Positions 27,986 to 36,852 are shown, numbered from the stretch's first letter. The stretch: DNA of 64,000 nucleotides from Yinghuangia soli (GCF_021502675.1 NZ_JAKFHA010000002.1:235670-299669); one strand, 5' to 3'. Translations and numbers: made by a program. The notes: a model not told the origin generated them from the sequence alone.

Positions 27986-29233
27986 TCAGTCCGGCTGCGG
28001 TCCGGTGTAGACCCCCGCGGGCCGGAACCGGTGCGGCTTGGCCTCGTACTCCTCCAGCGCGTGGGCGATCCACCCGGCGGTGCGGCCGATCGCGAAGATG
28101 CCCTCGCCCGCATCGGCCGGCATCGCGCAGACCAGCGCGAAGGCGGCCAGGGCGAGGTCGATGTTCGGTCCCAGCGCAGGCCGGCGGGCCATCACCGCGG
28201 TCAGCCGGTCCACGGTGTCCAGCACCGGTGCGGCCTCCGGGATCTCACCCAGGACCAGCAGCAACTCCCGTGCCCGCACATCGCCTTGCCGGTACATCCC
28301 GGCCTCGTGCCCGAAGCCCGGCACCGGGACGCGCGACCGCAGGCGCTCGGACAGCACCGCGGCCGGGTCGCCCGACGCATGCGCCTCGGCCAGCAGCCGG
28401 TACGCCAGTGCGCTGGCCAGCCCGTGGTGCGGGCCGTCGACCGCGCCCAGCCCGGCCTGCACGACCGCGTACGGGTCGGCACGGACCGACGCGGCAATCC
28501 GGGCCGCCGTGGTGGACGCGGCCAGCCCGTGGTCGGCGGTCAGCACGAGAGCAGCGTCCAGCGCGGCCAACGTGGCCGGGGACGACGGCCGCACGGTCAG
28601 CCGCGGCCACAGGCGCTCGGCGATGCCCGTCGCCGGGCCGCCCGGAGCGAGCGCCGGCTCGGTCCCGAGCAGCGGCAGCGCCTCGACCATGACCGCCACC
28701 ATGCTGCCCGCGGTCAGCGTCACCGCTTCGGGTTCGGTGCCGTACCGCAGCGGGTCGGCCGCCGCGGCCGCCGCGACGGCGACCCTCAGCCGGTCGATGG
28801 TGCGCGCCGCCGCGGGCAGCGCGCCGACCGCGGCCCCGGCCACCGCCAGCGCGGCCGGATCGGCGGCGAACTCCTGCTCCGCGTCCAGGCTTCCGGTCCA
28901 CAGCCAGGCCGCCACCGGTTCGAAGCCGTACTCGCGCACCAGCCGGGTCACCGGCACGCCCCGGTAGTAGAGGCCGTCGTCGCGGATCAGCGAGATCCCG
29001 GTCCGCACCTCTTCGAGTGCGGGCGACGCACCCCGGCCGCGGCCCGCACGGCGGGCCACCGCGTCCACCTCGTCGGGGGCGAACAGGCTGGTCCGGCCGT
29101 CCGGGGCGCGCACGCTGACCAGCAGCCCGCGGCTGACGTACGCGTAGACCGTCTCGACCTTCACGCCCAGCCGCCGCGCGGCCTCCTCGGCGGTCAGCCG
29201 GTGCCGGGGATGCTGCTCGTCCGGATGCCCCAT
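27986..29233 (-). CDS. Citrate synthase-like protein with N-terminal helix-turn-helix
   Basis: A 415-residue protein joining a MerR/excisionase-type helix-turn-helix (HRLTAEEAARRLGVKVETVYAYVSRG, residues about 9-40) to a citrate synthase fold. In the catalytic part the family's active-site motifs are partly kept: GPHHGLASALAYRL and VPVPGFGHEAGMY carry histidines matching those that bind oxaloacetate and act as base. Start ATG 29233 gives MGHPDEQHP; a longer reading would cross the operator region. It is divergent from a second citrate synthase gene across 100 bp. It may be an enzyme-repressor sensing citrate or acyl-CoA. Confidence 0.85.
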   Translation of the reverse strand: MGHPDEQHPRHRLTAEEAARRLGVKVETVYAYVSRGLLVSVRAPDGRTSLFAPDEVDAVARRAGRGRGASPALEEVRTGISLIRDDGLYYRGVPVTRLVREYGFEPVAAWLWTGSLDAEQEFAADPAALAVAGAAVGALPAAARTIDRLRVAVAAAAAADPLRYGTEPEAVTLTAGSMVAVMVEALPLLGTEPALAPGGPATGIAERLWPRLTVRPSSPATLAALDAALVLTADHGLAASTTAARIAASVRADPYAVVQAGLGAVDGPHHGLASALAYRLLAEAHASGDPAAVLSERLRSRVPVPGFGHEAGMYRQGDVRARELLLVLGEIPEAAPVLDTVDRLTAVMARRPALGPNIDLALAAFALVCAMPADAGEGIFAIGRTAGWIAHALEEYEAKPHRFRPAGVYTGPQPD

Positions 29234-29251
29234 CGCGCCTCGGATCCTCAC

Positions 29252-29271
29252 ATTGACTCGATCAATATTGA
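29252..29271. promoter_or_regulatory. Overlapping palindromes between the divergent citrate synthase genes
   Basis: ATTGA-N5-TCAAT at 29252-29266 overlaps TCAATATTGA at 29262-29271. The sequence is AT-rich against its surroundings and lies between the two starts, where the helix-turn-helix citrate synthase could bind. Binding is inference. Confidence 0.55.
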
Positions 29272-29333
29272 CCTGTTCAAGATTACGGCGGACAGTCGCT
29301 ATACGGGAAGCACCGACCGACCAGGAGGCCGCC

Positions 29334-30536
29334 ATGTCCGCCACCGCAGGACCGGCACACCTGCCGCACCCGCCCGCCGGACCGCGCCGCGACCGGATCG
29401 TCGAAGTGCCGCGCGGGCTGGCCGGAGTCATCGTCACCGACACCGAGATCGGCGACGTCCGAGGCCGCGAGGGCTTCTACCACTACCGCCAGTACTCGGC
29501 CGTCGAACTGGCCGGGCAGCGCACTTTCGAGGACGTCTGGCACCTGATGCTGCACGGCGTGCTCCCCGATGCCGCTGGGCGGGCCCGCTTCGTCCGCGAG
29601 ACCGCACCGCGCCGCCGGGTGCCCGACGCCGTGCGCCCGCTGCTCGCCCCGGTCGCCGCCGCCACCCGCGCGGACGGCCCGCTGGCCGGCGTGAAGGCGC
29701 TGCTCCCGCTGGTCGGCAGCGCGCTCGGCATGCGCCCGCTGTACGACTCGACCGCGCACCGCCGCCAGGACGACGCGCTGGCCCTGGCCGCCGTCGTGCC
29801 CACCCTGATCACCGCCCTGCACCGGCTGCAGCAGGGCCAGGAGCCCGTCGAGCCGCGCGACGACCTCGCGTACGCCGCCAACTACCTGCACATGGCCACC
29901 GGCAGCGAGCCCGACCCGGTGCGGGCCCGCGCGGTCGAGGCCTACCTGGTCTCGACCGTCGACCACGGCTTCAACGCCTCGACGTTCACCGGCCGGGTGA
30001 TCGCCTCCACCGGCGCCGACCTGGCGTCGTGCGTCGCGGGCGCGCTCGGCGCGCTGACCGGGCCGCTGCACGGCGGTGCGCCCAGCCGGGCCCTGGACAC
30101 CCTCGATGCCATCGGCACCCCGGACCGGGCCCGCGCGTGGATCACCGACCGGGTCCTGGCCGGCGAGCGCATCATGGGCTTCGGCCATCCCGTCTACCGG
30201 ACCGAGGACCCGCGGGCCCGCATGCTGCGCGAGATCGCGTACGGACTCGGCGGCGACCTGGTCGCGTTCGCCGCGGAGGTGGAGCGGGAGGTGGTGCGGG
30301 TGCTCGCCGACCTCAAGCCGGGTCGCGAACTGCACACCAATGTGGAGTTCTGGGCGGGCGTGGTGATGGAGCTGTGCGGGCTGCCGCGGTCGATGTTCAC
30401 GCCGACCTTCGCGGCGAGCCGGGTGGTCGGCTGGACCGCCCATGCGCTGGAGCAGGCCGCCGACTCGAAGATCATCCGCCCGGCGGCCCGGTACGCCGGG
30501 ACCCCGGCCCCGCAGCCCGTGCCGGTGCTCTGTTAG
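29334..30536 (+). CDS. Citrate synthase / 2-methylcitrate synthase family enzyme
   Basis: Condenses oxaloacetate with acetyl-CoA or propionyl-CoA. The 400-residue protein shows the family motifs HGFNASTFTGRVIASTGADL, GPLHGGAPSRALD (first catalytic His), MGFGHPVYRTEDPRARML (second His) and a late catalytic Asp region in ELHTNVEFWAGVV. The ATG at 29334 follows CAGGAGG. Citrate and methylcitrate synthases cannot be separated by eye. It pairs with the divergent helix-turn-helix version, which may regulate it. Confidence 0.88.
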   Translation: MSATAGPAHLPHPPAGPRRDRIVEVPRGLAGVIVTDTEIGDVRGREGFYHYRQYSAVELAGQRTFEDVWHLMLHGVLPDAAGRARFVRETAPRRRVPDAVRPLLAPVAAATRADGPLAGVKALLPLVGSALGMRPLYDSTAHRRQDDALALAAVVPTLITALHRLQQGQEPVEPRDDLAYAANYLHMATGSEPDPVRARAVEAYLVSTVDHGFNASTFTGRVIASTGADLASCVAGALGALTGPLHGGAPSRALDTLDAIGTPDRARAWITDRVLAGERIMGFGHPVYRTEDPRARMLREIAYGLGGDLVAFAAEVEREVVRVLADLKPGRELHTNVEFWAGVVMELCGLPRSMFTPTFAASRVVGWTAHALEQAADSKIIRPAARYAGTPAPQPVPVLC

Positions 30537-30661
30537 ACATGCGGTCCCGATCGGCCGGCGGCCGGTCGGAAAAGTGATCATCGGAGAAATATCCGAGGGT
30601 CCGGTGTAACGCGACCGGGCGGCCGGCACCTCCCCCATATGTGAATCGAACGGGGAGACCT

Positions 30662-31180
30662 GTGGCCGGCAGAGCGGACTCGGCGGGTGCGACCGCGGAC
30701 TATCTCGAGTTCGCGGCCGCCCGCACCGGCGCGATGTTCCGGTTGGCCTGCCTGCTGACCGGCGACTGGCACCTGGCCGAGGACCTGGTGCAGGAGACCC
30801 TGGGCAAGGTCTTCGTCTCGTGGCGCAAGGTCGCCGCGGCCGACTCGCCGAACGCCTACGCGGACGCGATCCTCGTCCGCACCTTCCTGTCGCACCGCCG
30901 CAAGCGCAGCTCCGGCGAACTGCCCACCGGGAGCTTCCCGGACCGCGCGGGCGAGGCGTACGACCCGGCGCTGCGCGTGACGCTGCTCGCCGGGCTCGCG
31001 GAACTGCCCGAGCGGGACAGGGTGGTCCTGGTGCTGCGCTACTGGGAGGACCGCTCGGTCGACGAGGTCGCCACCGTGCTGCGGTTGAGCCCGGGCGCGG
31101 TCCGGATCCGCGCGCTGCGGGCGCTGCGCCGCCTGCGCGCCCTGCTCGGCGACGAGCTCCCCGCGGCGGCCTGGCAATGA
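30662..31180 (+). CDS. SigE-family ECF RNA polymerase sigma factor
   Basis: A 172-residue sigma factor of the actinobacterial SigE type. Region 2 reads MFRLACLLTGDWHLAEDLVQETLGKVFVSWRKV; region 4 reads LPERDRVVLVLRYWEDRSVDEVATVLRLSPGAVRIRALRALRRLR. GTG 30662 is chosen because GGGGAG at 30652-30657 is well placed; an in-frame GTG at 30641 is possible. The next gene, 54 bases on, encodes a single-pass membrane protein that may act as its regulator. Confidence 0.9.
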   Translation: MAGRADSAGATADYLEFAAARTGAMFRLACLLTGDWHLAEDLVQETLGKVFVSWRKVAAADSPNAYADAILVRTFLSHRRKRSSGELPTGSFPDRAGEAYDPALRVTLLAGLAELPERDRVVLVLRYWEDRSVDEVATVLRLSPGAVRIRALRALRRLRALLGDELPAAAWQ

Positions 31181-31234
31181 GCGCCCGGTTCCCCGCGACG
31201 TCCTTCGAGCTTCCCCCGGGATCGGTGACCGAGC

Positions 31235-32530
31235 ATGGCTGACGACCTCAGGCACGACGACCCCGCGGACGCCGGCTTCGCGGCAAGCCTCCCGGGCGAA
31301 CTGCGCGCCGCGTCCGCGGCGTTCCCCGGCCCGAGCGCGGACCTCGCGGCCCGCGGCCACGCCCGCGGCCTGCAGATGCGCCGTACCCGCCGGATCCGCA
31401 TGGGGGTGTCGGCCGCGGCGCTGGCCTGCGTGGCAGGGCTCGGGTTCACGTATGCGACGGGCGCCTTCGAGCGGGGCGCGTCCGAACTCCCGGCCGGGCC
31501 GGCGACGCCCACCCCGACCCTGGACGGGGCAGCTCCGGCGGCCCGGGTCACCGCGGCCGAAGTGCTGGCCGTCCTCAAGTCCCTGCTGCCGTCCGGCGGG
31601 AGCTTCACCGAGGAGCACAGCGCCGGAACCGGGGAATGGGTCGACATCGGCCCGCAGGTGCTCCCCGGGCCGTTCGCGTCGGTGATGTACAACGACGGCA
31701 TGGGCCGGCGCAGCGAGGTCAGGCTCGCCGTCACGGCAGGGGGCAAGGTGTCGGGGGAGTGCCCGTCGGCCGCCCTGGCACCGGACAGCAGGTGCACGCC
31801 GACCCTGCTGGAGAACGGCGACAAGCTGGTCGGCATCAGCGGGCACACGCACCCGGACCGCCCGGACGGGCAGAAGCAGTGGACCGCGCGGCTGGTCCGC
31901 CCCGACGGTGTGGCGGTCAGCGTCGACGCCTTCGGGGGCGGTGCCGCCGACAAGACTGCGTCGGCCGCGGACCCGGTGGTCTCGGTCGCCGAGCTGACCG
32001 CACTGGTCCGGAGCCCCCGGTGGGCGCCGGCGGCGGCCGCGGCGAAGGCGTATCCGCAGACGCGCGAAGGCGAACCCTCCCGCGACGTGTCCGCAGACGC
32101 GATCATCCGCCAGTTCAAGTCGATCATCCCGGGCGGGGTCACCGTCACCGAGGAATCAGGCCAGGGCGGATACGCCACACTGATCGCCGACGACGGCAAG
32201 GGCAGGTCGCTGGTCACCATCACGGTGCAGCGCGACATGGCCGAGGCACTCGACGGCTACATGAACTGCGGGCGGCCGGACCTGGCCATGGCCTCATGCA
32301 CCGCCGCCACCCTGCCGGACCGCAGCCGGCTGCTGCTCGTCCGGCGGCCGTCGGACGACGGCCAGGCGACCGTCTGGCAGGCCGAGTTGCTGACCGCGGA
32401 CGGGCTCCGGGTCATCGTCTCGACCGACAACGCGGGCAGGATGCCCAGCCCGATCCGGCGGAACGGGCCGATCTACACGCTCGAGCAGTTGCAGGCGATC
32501 GTCACCGACACGCGGTGGACCAAGATCTGA
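31235..32530 (+). CDS. Single-pass membrane protein, probable partner of the SigE-type sigma factor
   Basis: A 431-residue protein with a cytoplasmic N-terminus of about 55 residues, one membrane helix (MGVSAAALACVAGLGFTY) and a large outer domain. The outer part seems to contain two related halves, each with an EVLAVLKSLLPSGGSFTEE- or DAIIRQFKSIIPGGVTVTEE-like start. No zinc-binding anti-sigma motif is visible in the cytoplasmic part. Co-orientation with the sigma gene suggests an anti-sigma or sensor role. Confidence 0.75.
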   Translation: MADDLRHDDPADAGFAASLPGELRAASAAFPGPSADLAARGHARGLQMRRTRRIRMGVSAAALACVAGLGFTYATGAFERGASELPAGPATPTPTLDGAAPAARVTAAEVLAVLKSLLPSGGSFTEEHSAGTGEWVDIGPQVLPGPFASVMYNDGMGRRSEVRLAVTAGGKVSGECPSAALAPDSRCTPTLLENGDKLVGISGHTHPDRPDGQKQWTARLVRPDGVAVSVDAFGGGAADKTASAADPVVSVAELTALVRSPRWAPAAAAAKAYPQTREGEPSRDVSADAIIRQFKSIIPGGVTVTEESGQGGYATLIADDGKGRSLVTITVQRDMAEALDGYMNCGRPDLAMASCTAATLPDRSRLLLVRRPSDDGQATVWQAELLTADGLRVIVSTDNAGRMPSPIRRNGPIYTLEQLQAIVTDTRWTKI

Positions 32531-32554
32531 CCTGCGACCACACCCGGACGCGTC

Positions 32555-32587
32555 GCGCGGCCGGCTCCGCGAGGAGACCGGCCGCGC
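32555..32587. terminator. Convergent terminator
   Basis: A perfect 10-bp stem GCGCGGCCGG with its complement and a 13-base loop, between the membrane protein gene and the convergent cupin gene. Confidence 0.6.
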
Positions 32588-32605
32588 CGCGGCGTACGCG
32601 ATCGC

Positions 32606-32971
32606 TCAGTCGGCGTCGCGGTGCACCGTCTCCGGGGCGAAGCCCGGCAGGCACACGGCGATGTAGTCCGCGCCGTCCGACCCGCGCGTGCTGTAGCGGA
32701 CCCACTCGCCCGCCTTGGTGTGGATGCCCTGGCCGGCCGCGACCTCCTGGACGCCGCCTTCGTATTCGACCGTGAGGACACCGCGCAGCACCACGGTGTA
32801 CTCGTCGAACTCGGGCGTCTGGCCGGGCTCCTCCCATCCCCCGGGGGAGCTCATGTGGGCCACGCTGAGTCCGGATTCGCCGGTGTTCACCCGGCCCACG
32901 TACTCGCGGATGATCTTGGGGATGTTGCCGGCCGCCTCGACGACGGTCGGCTTTTCGATGAAGTTGGGCAT
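32606..32971 (-). CDS. Small cupin-domain protein
   Basis: A 121-residue single-domain cupin. It shows GWEEPGQTPEFDEYTVVLRGVLTVEYEGG followed by QEVAAGQGIHTKAGEWVRYST. The usual His-rich metal motif 1 (HxH) is replaced by PEFDEY, with Glu and one His in the second strand, so metal binding is uncertain. The start MPNFIEKPTVVEAA at 32971 is preceded by AGATGATG on the minus strand. It is divergent from the RNA ligase gene with 69 bases between, and could be co-regulated with it. Confidence 0.82.
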   Translation of the reverse strand: MPNFIEKPTVVEAAGNIPKIIREYVGRVNTGESGLSVAHMSSPGGWEEPGQTPEFDEYTVVLRGVLTVEYEGGVQEVAAGQGIHTKAGEWVRYSTRGSDGADYIAVCLPGFAPETVHRDAD

Positions 32972-33040
32972 GTTTCATCATCTCTCGTACGGGTGGAAAA
33001 CCGCTGGCTGGGGCCTTCGCCCGAGTGTCACTCTGCGGGC

Positions 33041-34123
33041 ATGTCCACACTGAGGGTCACTGCCGAGAAGTTGACCGTCCACACCCACCCCAATGCGGAC
33101 GCCCTGGAGCTGGCGCAGGTGGGGCTGTACCGCGCCGTCGTCGCCAAGGGCCAGTACCAGGACGGCGATTGGGCCGTCTACATACCCGAGCAGTCCGTGC
33201 TGCCCGCGGCGCTGATCGACGAGCTGGGACTGACCGGCAAGCTGGCCGGATCCGGGCACGACCGGGTCAAGGCGATCCGGCTGCGCGGCGAACTGTCCCA
33301 GGGCATCGTCTGCCGCCCCGCGGCGCTGGCCGGCACCGACCTGGCCGCGGCGCACGCCGAGGGCCGGGACTTCGCCCCCGACCTGGGCATCGTCAAATGG
33401 GTCCCGCCGATCCCGGTGCACATGAGCGGCGACGTGGTCGCGGCCGCCGACCTCCTGCACTGGGTCGACATCGAGAACATCAAGCGCTACCCCGGCATCT
33501 TCGCGCCCGGCGAGCAGGTGGTGGCCACCGAGAAGATCCACGGCACCGCGTGCCTGTACACCCTCACCCCGGACGGCGAGTTCGTGTCCTCGAAGGGGTT
33601 CGGCGCCAAGGGCCTCGCGCTGGCCCGCTCCGACCGCAACCTCTACTGGCGCGCGGTGCTCGCGCACCGGGTGCCCGAGGCCGCCGCGAAGCTCGCCGCG
33701 ATCTTCGGGGCCGAGCGGGTCGGCATCTTCGGCGAGGTCTTCGGGCAGGGCGTGCAGGACCTGGCGTACGGCGCGAAGGCGGGCGCCGAGCTGCCCGGCT
33801 ACGCGGTCTTCGACGTGTCCTTCTCGGACGCGAGCGGAGCCGTGCGCTGGGTGGACGCCGAGGAGCTGCCCGGCGTGCTGGCCGGCCTGTCGGTCCGCCT
33901 GCCGGTGGTGCCGCAGCTCTACGCCGGCCCGTATGACGAGGCCGCGCTGGTGGCCCTCGCCGAGGGCCGCGAGACGGTCTCGGGCACCGCGGCCCACCTG
34001 CGCGAGGGCCTGGTCGTACGCCCGCGCCGGGAGCGCCGCAGCGACATCACCGGGTCGCGGGCGATCGGCAAGTTGGTGTCCGACGCATACCTGACCCGCA
34101 AGGGCGGTACCGAGTACGAGTGA
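33041..34123 (+). CDS. ATP-dependent RNA ligase, Deinococcus DraRnl (Rnl5) type
   Basis: Seals nicked RNA, typically 3'-OH RNA to 5'-phosphate in a bridged duplex. The 360-residue protein starts with an OB-like domain (MSTLRVTAEKLTVHTHPNADALELAQVGLYRAVV, residues 1-90). The nucleotidyltransferase domain follows: motif I EKIHGT with Lys165, GIFGEVFGQGVQDLAYG (motif IIIa/III region), EGLVVRP (motif IV) and AIGKLVSDAYL (motif V). The nucleophile lies at the same position as I recall for DraRnl. No ribosome site precedes ATG 33041, so it may be leaderless. No other RNA-repair gene is adjacent. Confidence 0.9.
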   Translation: MSTLRVTAEKLTVHTHPNADALELAQVGLYRAVVAKGQYQDGDWAVYIPEQSVLPAALIDELGLTGKLAGSGHDRVKAIRLRGELSQGIVCRPAALAGTDLAAAHAEGRDFAPDLGIVKWVPPIPVHMSGDVVAAADLLHWVDIENIKRYPGIFAPGEQVVATEKIHGTACLYTLTPDGEFVSSKGFGAKGLALARSDRNLYWRAVLAHRVPEAAAKLAAIFGAERVGIFGEVFGQGVQDLAYGAKAGAELPGYAVFDVSFSDASGAVRWVDAEELPGVLAGLSVRLPVVPQLYAGPYDEAALVALAEGRETVSGTAAHLREGLVVRPRRERRSDITGSRAIGKLVSDAYLTRKGGTEYE

Positions 34124-34224
34124 TCCGCACCGCCGCCCCGCACCGCTTCCCCGCACGGCTGTCCGTACGGCCGCCGGGAGCTTTTGACCCGGCCTGGGGG
34201 CATGCCCGGCTTACGTCCGGGAAA

Positions 34225-34260
34225 CGCCCGGTGACGTCCTGTGACAGGAGTCACCGGGCG
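34225..34260 (+). terminator. Nested hairpin after the RNA ligase gene
   Basis: Outer 11-bp stem CGCCCGGTGAC with its complement, inner 5-bp stem TCCTG/CAGGA around TGA. It lies about 100 bases past the ligase stop and 50 before the YbjN-type gene. Confidence 0.65.
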
Positions 34261-34310
34261 GTCCGGACATGGGGGAGGATGGCAGGCGGAGACATCAGGA
34301 GAGGAAATCC

Positions 34311-34805
34311 ATGAGCATCGACCCGTCCTCGATCCCGAGGCCGAACTTCGTACCCGCCTCGCCGGTGATCAAGCCGACGCAGGAGCTGATCAAGCAGGTT
34401 CTCACCGAGCTGCAGATCAACCACTTCGTCGACGAAGAGGGGGACATCGGCGCTCCGTGGGAGGGCTTCCGCGTCTACTTCATGCTCAAGGGCGAGCAGT
34501 CCGAGATCTACACGGTCCGGATGTTCCTCGACCGCGAGCTGGAGGTGACCGACAAGCCGCGCCTCCTGGAGCTGCTGGACGACTGGCACCGCCAGTACTT
34601 CTGGCCCAAGGCCTACACGCATGTCGACGACAACGGGCGGCTGCGCATCATCGCCGAGACCCAGCTCGACCTGGAGCCGGGGATCAACCGCGAGCTCTTC
34701 GTGTTCACCACGCGCGCGTGGATCAGCACCTGCATCACCTTCTCGAACTGGCTGAACGAGCAGCTTCCGCCGGCTCCGGAGACCGAGGCCCCGGCCGAGG
34801 ACTGA
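34311..34805 (+). CDS. YbjN-domain protein
   Basis: A 164-residue protein of the YbjN/type III secretion chaperone-like fold. Features include IKQVLTELQINHFVDEEGDIG at the start, EIYTVRMFLDRELEV in the middle and ETQLDLEPGINRELFVFTTRAWISTCITF near the end. The family is common in actinobacteria and its role is unclear. ATG 34311 has an ideal AGGAGAGGAAA upstream. The gene stands alone, bounded by hairpins on both sides. Confidence 0.88.
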   Translation: MSIDPSSIPRPNFVPASPVIKPTQELIKQVLTELQINHFVDEEGDIGAPWEGFRVYFMLKGEQSEIYTVRMFLDRELEVTDKPRLLELLDDWHRQYFWPKAYTHVDDNGRLRIIAETQLDLEPGINRELFVFTTRAWISTCITFSNWLNEQLPPAPETEAPAED

Positions 34806-34845
34806 GGTCCGGCCCCCGGGCGCCGCGAGGCACCGAGCCCGCGCA

Positions 34846-34879
34846 GAACGGCCCCGCGCACCGATGCGCGGGGCCGTTC
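34846..34879. terminator. Convergent terminator
   Basis: A perfect 14-bp stem GAACGGCCCCGCGC with its complement and a six-base loop, between the YbjN-type gene and the convergent aminotransferase gene. Confidence 0.8.
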
Positions 34880-34938
34880 GCTGTCCCGGGCCGCCGGCCG
34901 GGGCCGGGCCCGGGTCCGCGACCCGGGAGCGCGGCGCG

Positions 34939-36117
34939 TCAGCGCAGCGTGGCCAGGCGCGACGCGGCTTCCTCGAGCACCTCGACCTTCTTGCAGAAGG
35001 CGAACCGGACCAGCGGGCGGCCGATCGCCTGGGATTCGGGGGTGTCGTCGAAGAAGACCTTCTCCGGGACCGCGACGACGCCGCACAGTTCGGGCAGGCG
35101 GCGGCAGAAGTCCAGGCCGTCCGCGAAGCCGAGCGGGGTGATGTCGGTGGTGATGAAGTACGTGCCGCGCGGCCGGTACACGGTCAGCCCGGCCGCTTCC
35201 AGGCCGCCGACGAGGACGTCGCGCTTGGCGTGCATGTCGGCGCGGAACTCCGCGTAGTAGCTGTCCGGCAGCCGCAGCGCGTGCGCGACCGCGGGCTGGA
35301 ACGGGCCGCCGGAGACGTACGTGAGGAACTGCTTGGTGGTCCGCACCGCGGCGACGAGCTCGGGCGTCGCGCACACCCAGCCGATCTTCCAGCCGGTGAA
35401 CGAGAACGTCTTGCCCGCCGAGCTGATGGTGACGGTGCGCTCGCGCATGCCGGGCAGCGTGGCCAGCGGGATGTGCTCGCCGTCGAACACCAGGTGCTCG
35501 TAGACCTCGTCGGTGATGACCAGCAGGTCGTGTGCGACGGCCAGTTCGGCGATCGCGGCGAGCTCCTCGCGGGTGAGGACCGTGCCGGTGGGGTTGTGCG
35601 GCGAGTTCAGCATCAGGAGCCGGGTGCGCGGCGTGATGGCGGCCCGCAGCGCGTCGAGGTCCAGGCCGTCGAACGGCGGACGCAGCGGTACGCCGACCCG
35701 GACGCCGCCGGCCATCGCGATGCACGCGGCGTAGGAGTCGTAGAACGGCTCCAGGGCGACGACCTCGTCGCCGGGCTCGACGAGCGCCAGCACGGCGGCC
35801 GCGATGGCCTCGGTGGCGCCGGTGGTGATCAGGACCTCGGTGTCCGGGTCGAAGGTCTGGCCGTAGAAGCGCTGCCGGTGCTCGGCGACCGCCAGGCGCA
35901 GGTCGGGCAGGCCGGGGCCGGGCGGGTACTGGTTGTGCGCACCGTCGCGGAGCGCCGCGACGACCGCCTCGCGGACCTCGTCCGGTCCGTCGGTGTCCGG
36001 GAAGCCCTGGCCGAGGTTGATCGCCCCGGTGGCCGCCGCGAGGGCGGACATCTCGGCGAAGATCGTCGTGCCGAGGCCGTCCAGACGGCGGTTCAGCAGC
36101 GGTCGGCCCACGGTGAC
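34939..36117 (-). CDS. PLP-dependent class I/II aminotransferase (DapC-like)
   Basis: A 392-residue fold-type I aminotransferase. It shows GAINLGQGFPDTDGP, TTGATEAIAAA for the PLP phosphate, LNSPHNPTG, the Asp/Tyr pair in VITDEVYEH, and the Schiff-base lysine in SSAGKTFSFTGWKIGW. Actinobacterial relatives include the DapC-type N-succinyldiaminopimelate aminotransferase, but kynurenine and methionine aminotransferases share this pattern. GTG 36117 (VTVGRPLLNRRLDG) is chosen because homologues begin here. The 237-bp region to the divergent DUF2617 gene holds two tandem dyads. Confidence 0.88.
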   Translation of the reverse strand, partial: VTVGRPLLNRRLDGLGTTIFAEMSALAAATGAINLGQGFPDTDGPDEVREAVVAALRDGAHNQYPPGPGLPDLRLAVAEHRQRFYGQTFDPDTEVLITTGATEAIAAAVLALVEPGDEVVALEPFYDSYAACIAMAGGVRVGVPLRPPFDGLDLDALRAAITPRTRLLMLNSPHNPTGTVLTREELAAIAELAVAHDLLVITDEVYEHLVFDGEHIPLATLPGMRERTVTISSAGKTFSFTGWKIGWVCATPELVAAVRTTKQFLTYVSGGPFQPAVAHALRLPDSYYAEFRADMHAKRDVLVGGLEAAGLTVYRPRGTYFITTDITPLGFADGLDFCRRLPELCGVVAVPEKVFFDDTPESQAIGRPLVRFAFCKKVEVLEEAASRLATLR

Positions 36118-36222
36118 ACCACTTCCTGTTCTGATCGTCTCTGGTCGGCGTTGGCCGGTGCTGTCCGGGCCGTGCCGGGATCTCCGGCGATCCTCGACCA
36201 GCCTGCCGTACACATGCCGACT

Positions 36223-36263
36223 TTCACCTATACGAGTGAACATCTTTCACCGTCACGGGTGAC
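36223..36263. promoter_or_regulatory. Two tandem TTCAC-N8-GTGAA dyads (operator candidate)
   Basis: TTCAC-N8-GTGAA at 36223-36240 and TTCAC-N8-GTGAC at 36246-36263, with matching positions 23 bases apart. They lie between the divergent aminotransferase and DUF2617 genes. A regulator that binds as two dimers on nearly the same DNA face is plausible. No regulator gene is adjacent. Confidence 0.6.
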
Positions 36264-36354
36264 GACGGCCAAGCGCCCAGCCCCCTACCGTGAAAGCAAG
36301 CCCCTGACCTTCCCGGCGCTTCCCGAGCGTCCGCCCGCCCCTGTGCCTGAAGCG

Positions 36355-36852
36355 ATGCATGCCGAACTGAGGACCGCGTACTCCGACACCCGCGCCGACG
36401 CCCTGGGCTGGTACCTGGGCCTGCGCCCGCTGCACCCGCTCGCCCTGCGCACCCTCGACCTGGGCGGCATCCGCCTCGAACTCCGGCTGCTCGGCGCCTC
36501 ACACCAGGTGCTGGTCACCTCCCCGCACGGCGTGTGCTCCGAGACCGTCGCCTGCCTGGGCGGGCAGCGTACGCCGCTGCCGGCCCGCGCCGCGCAGCAC
36601 GTCGACGGCTGGGACTACGAGTTCACCTCGCTCGCCGAGCACCTCGCGGGCGACCGCTTCGAGGCCCGGGTGCGGTCGCTGCTCGCCGAGGTCGAGGCGC
36701 ATCCGGGCGGCATCATCGGCGCCTACCCCGGCGTGCCGTACGCGGTGACCGCCATAGTCGCCGAACGCCGCGACGGCATCCTCGGCTGGTCCACTTGGCA
36801 CACCTACCCGCAGGAGCGGCGCATCGTCAGCACCCGCAGCCGGGCAGCGTGA
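36355..36852 (+). CDS. DUF2617 family protein
   Basis: A 165-residue protein of unknown function that usually sits beside a spermidine-synthase-like gene in Streptomyces. It contains [39 protein letters not shown] and the C-terminal [21 protein letters not shown] 36355 is taken because the family starts here; in-frame ATG 36214 and GTG 36288 would add residues unlike the family, and the former lies within the dyad region. Its stop overlaps the next gene's GTG (GTGA). Confidence 0.82.
   Translation: MHAELRTAYSDTRADALGWYLGLRPLHPLALRTLDLGGIRLELRLLGASHQVLVTSPHGVCSETVACLGGQRTPLPARAAQHVDGWDYEFTSLAEHLAGDRFEARVRSLLAEVEAHPGGIIGAYPGVPYAVTAIVAERRDGILGWSTWHTYPQERRIVSTRSRAA

Noticed and set aside
36214-36354. 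Longer N-terminus for the DUF2617 gene
   Set aside because: It would encode the dyad operators and adds residues unlike the family. ATG 36355 matches the usual start.
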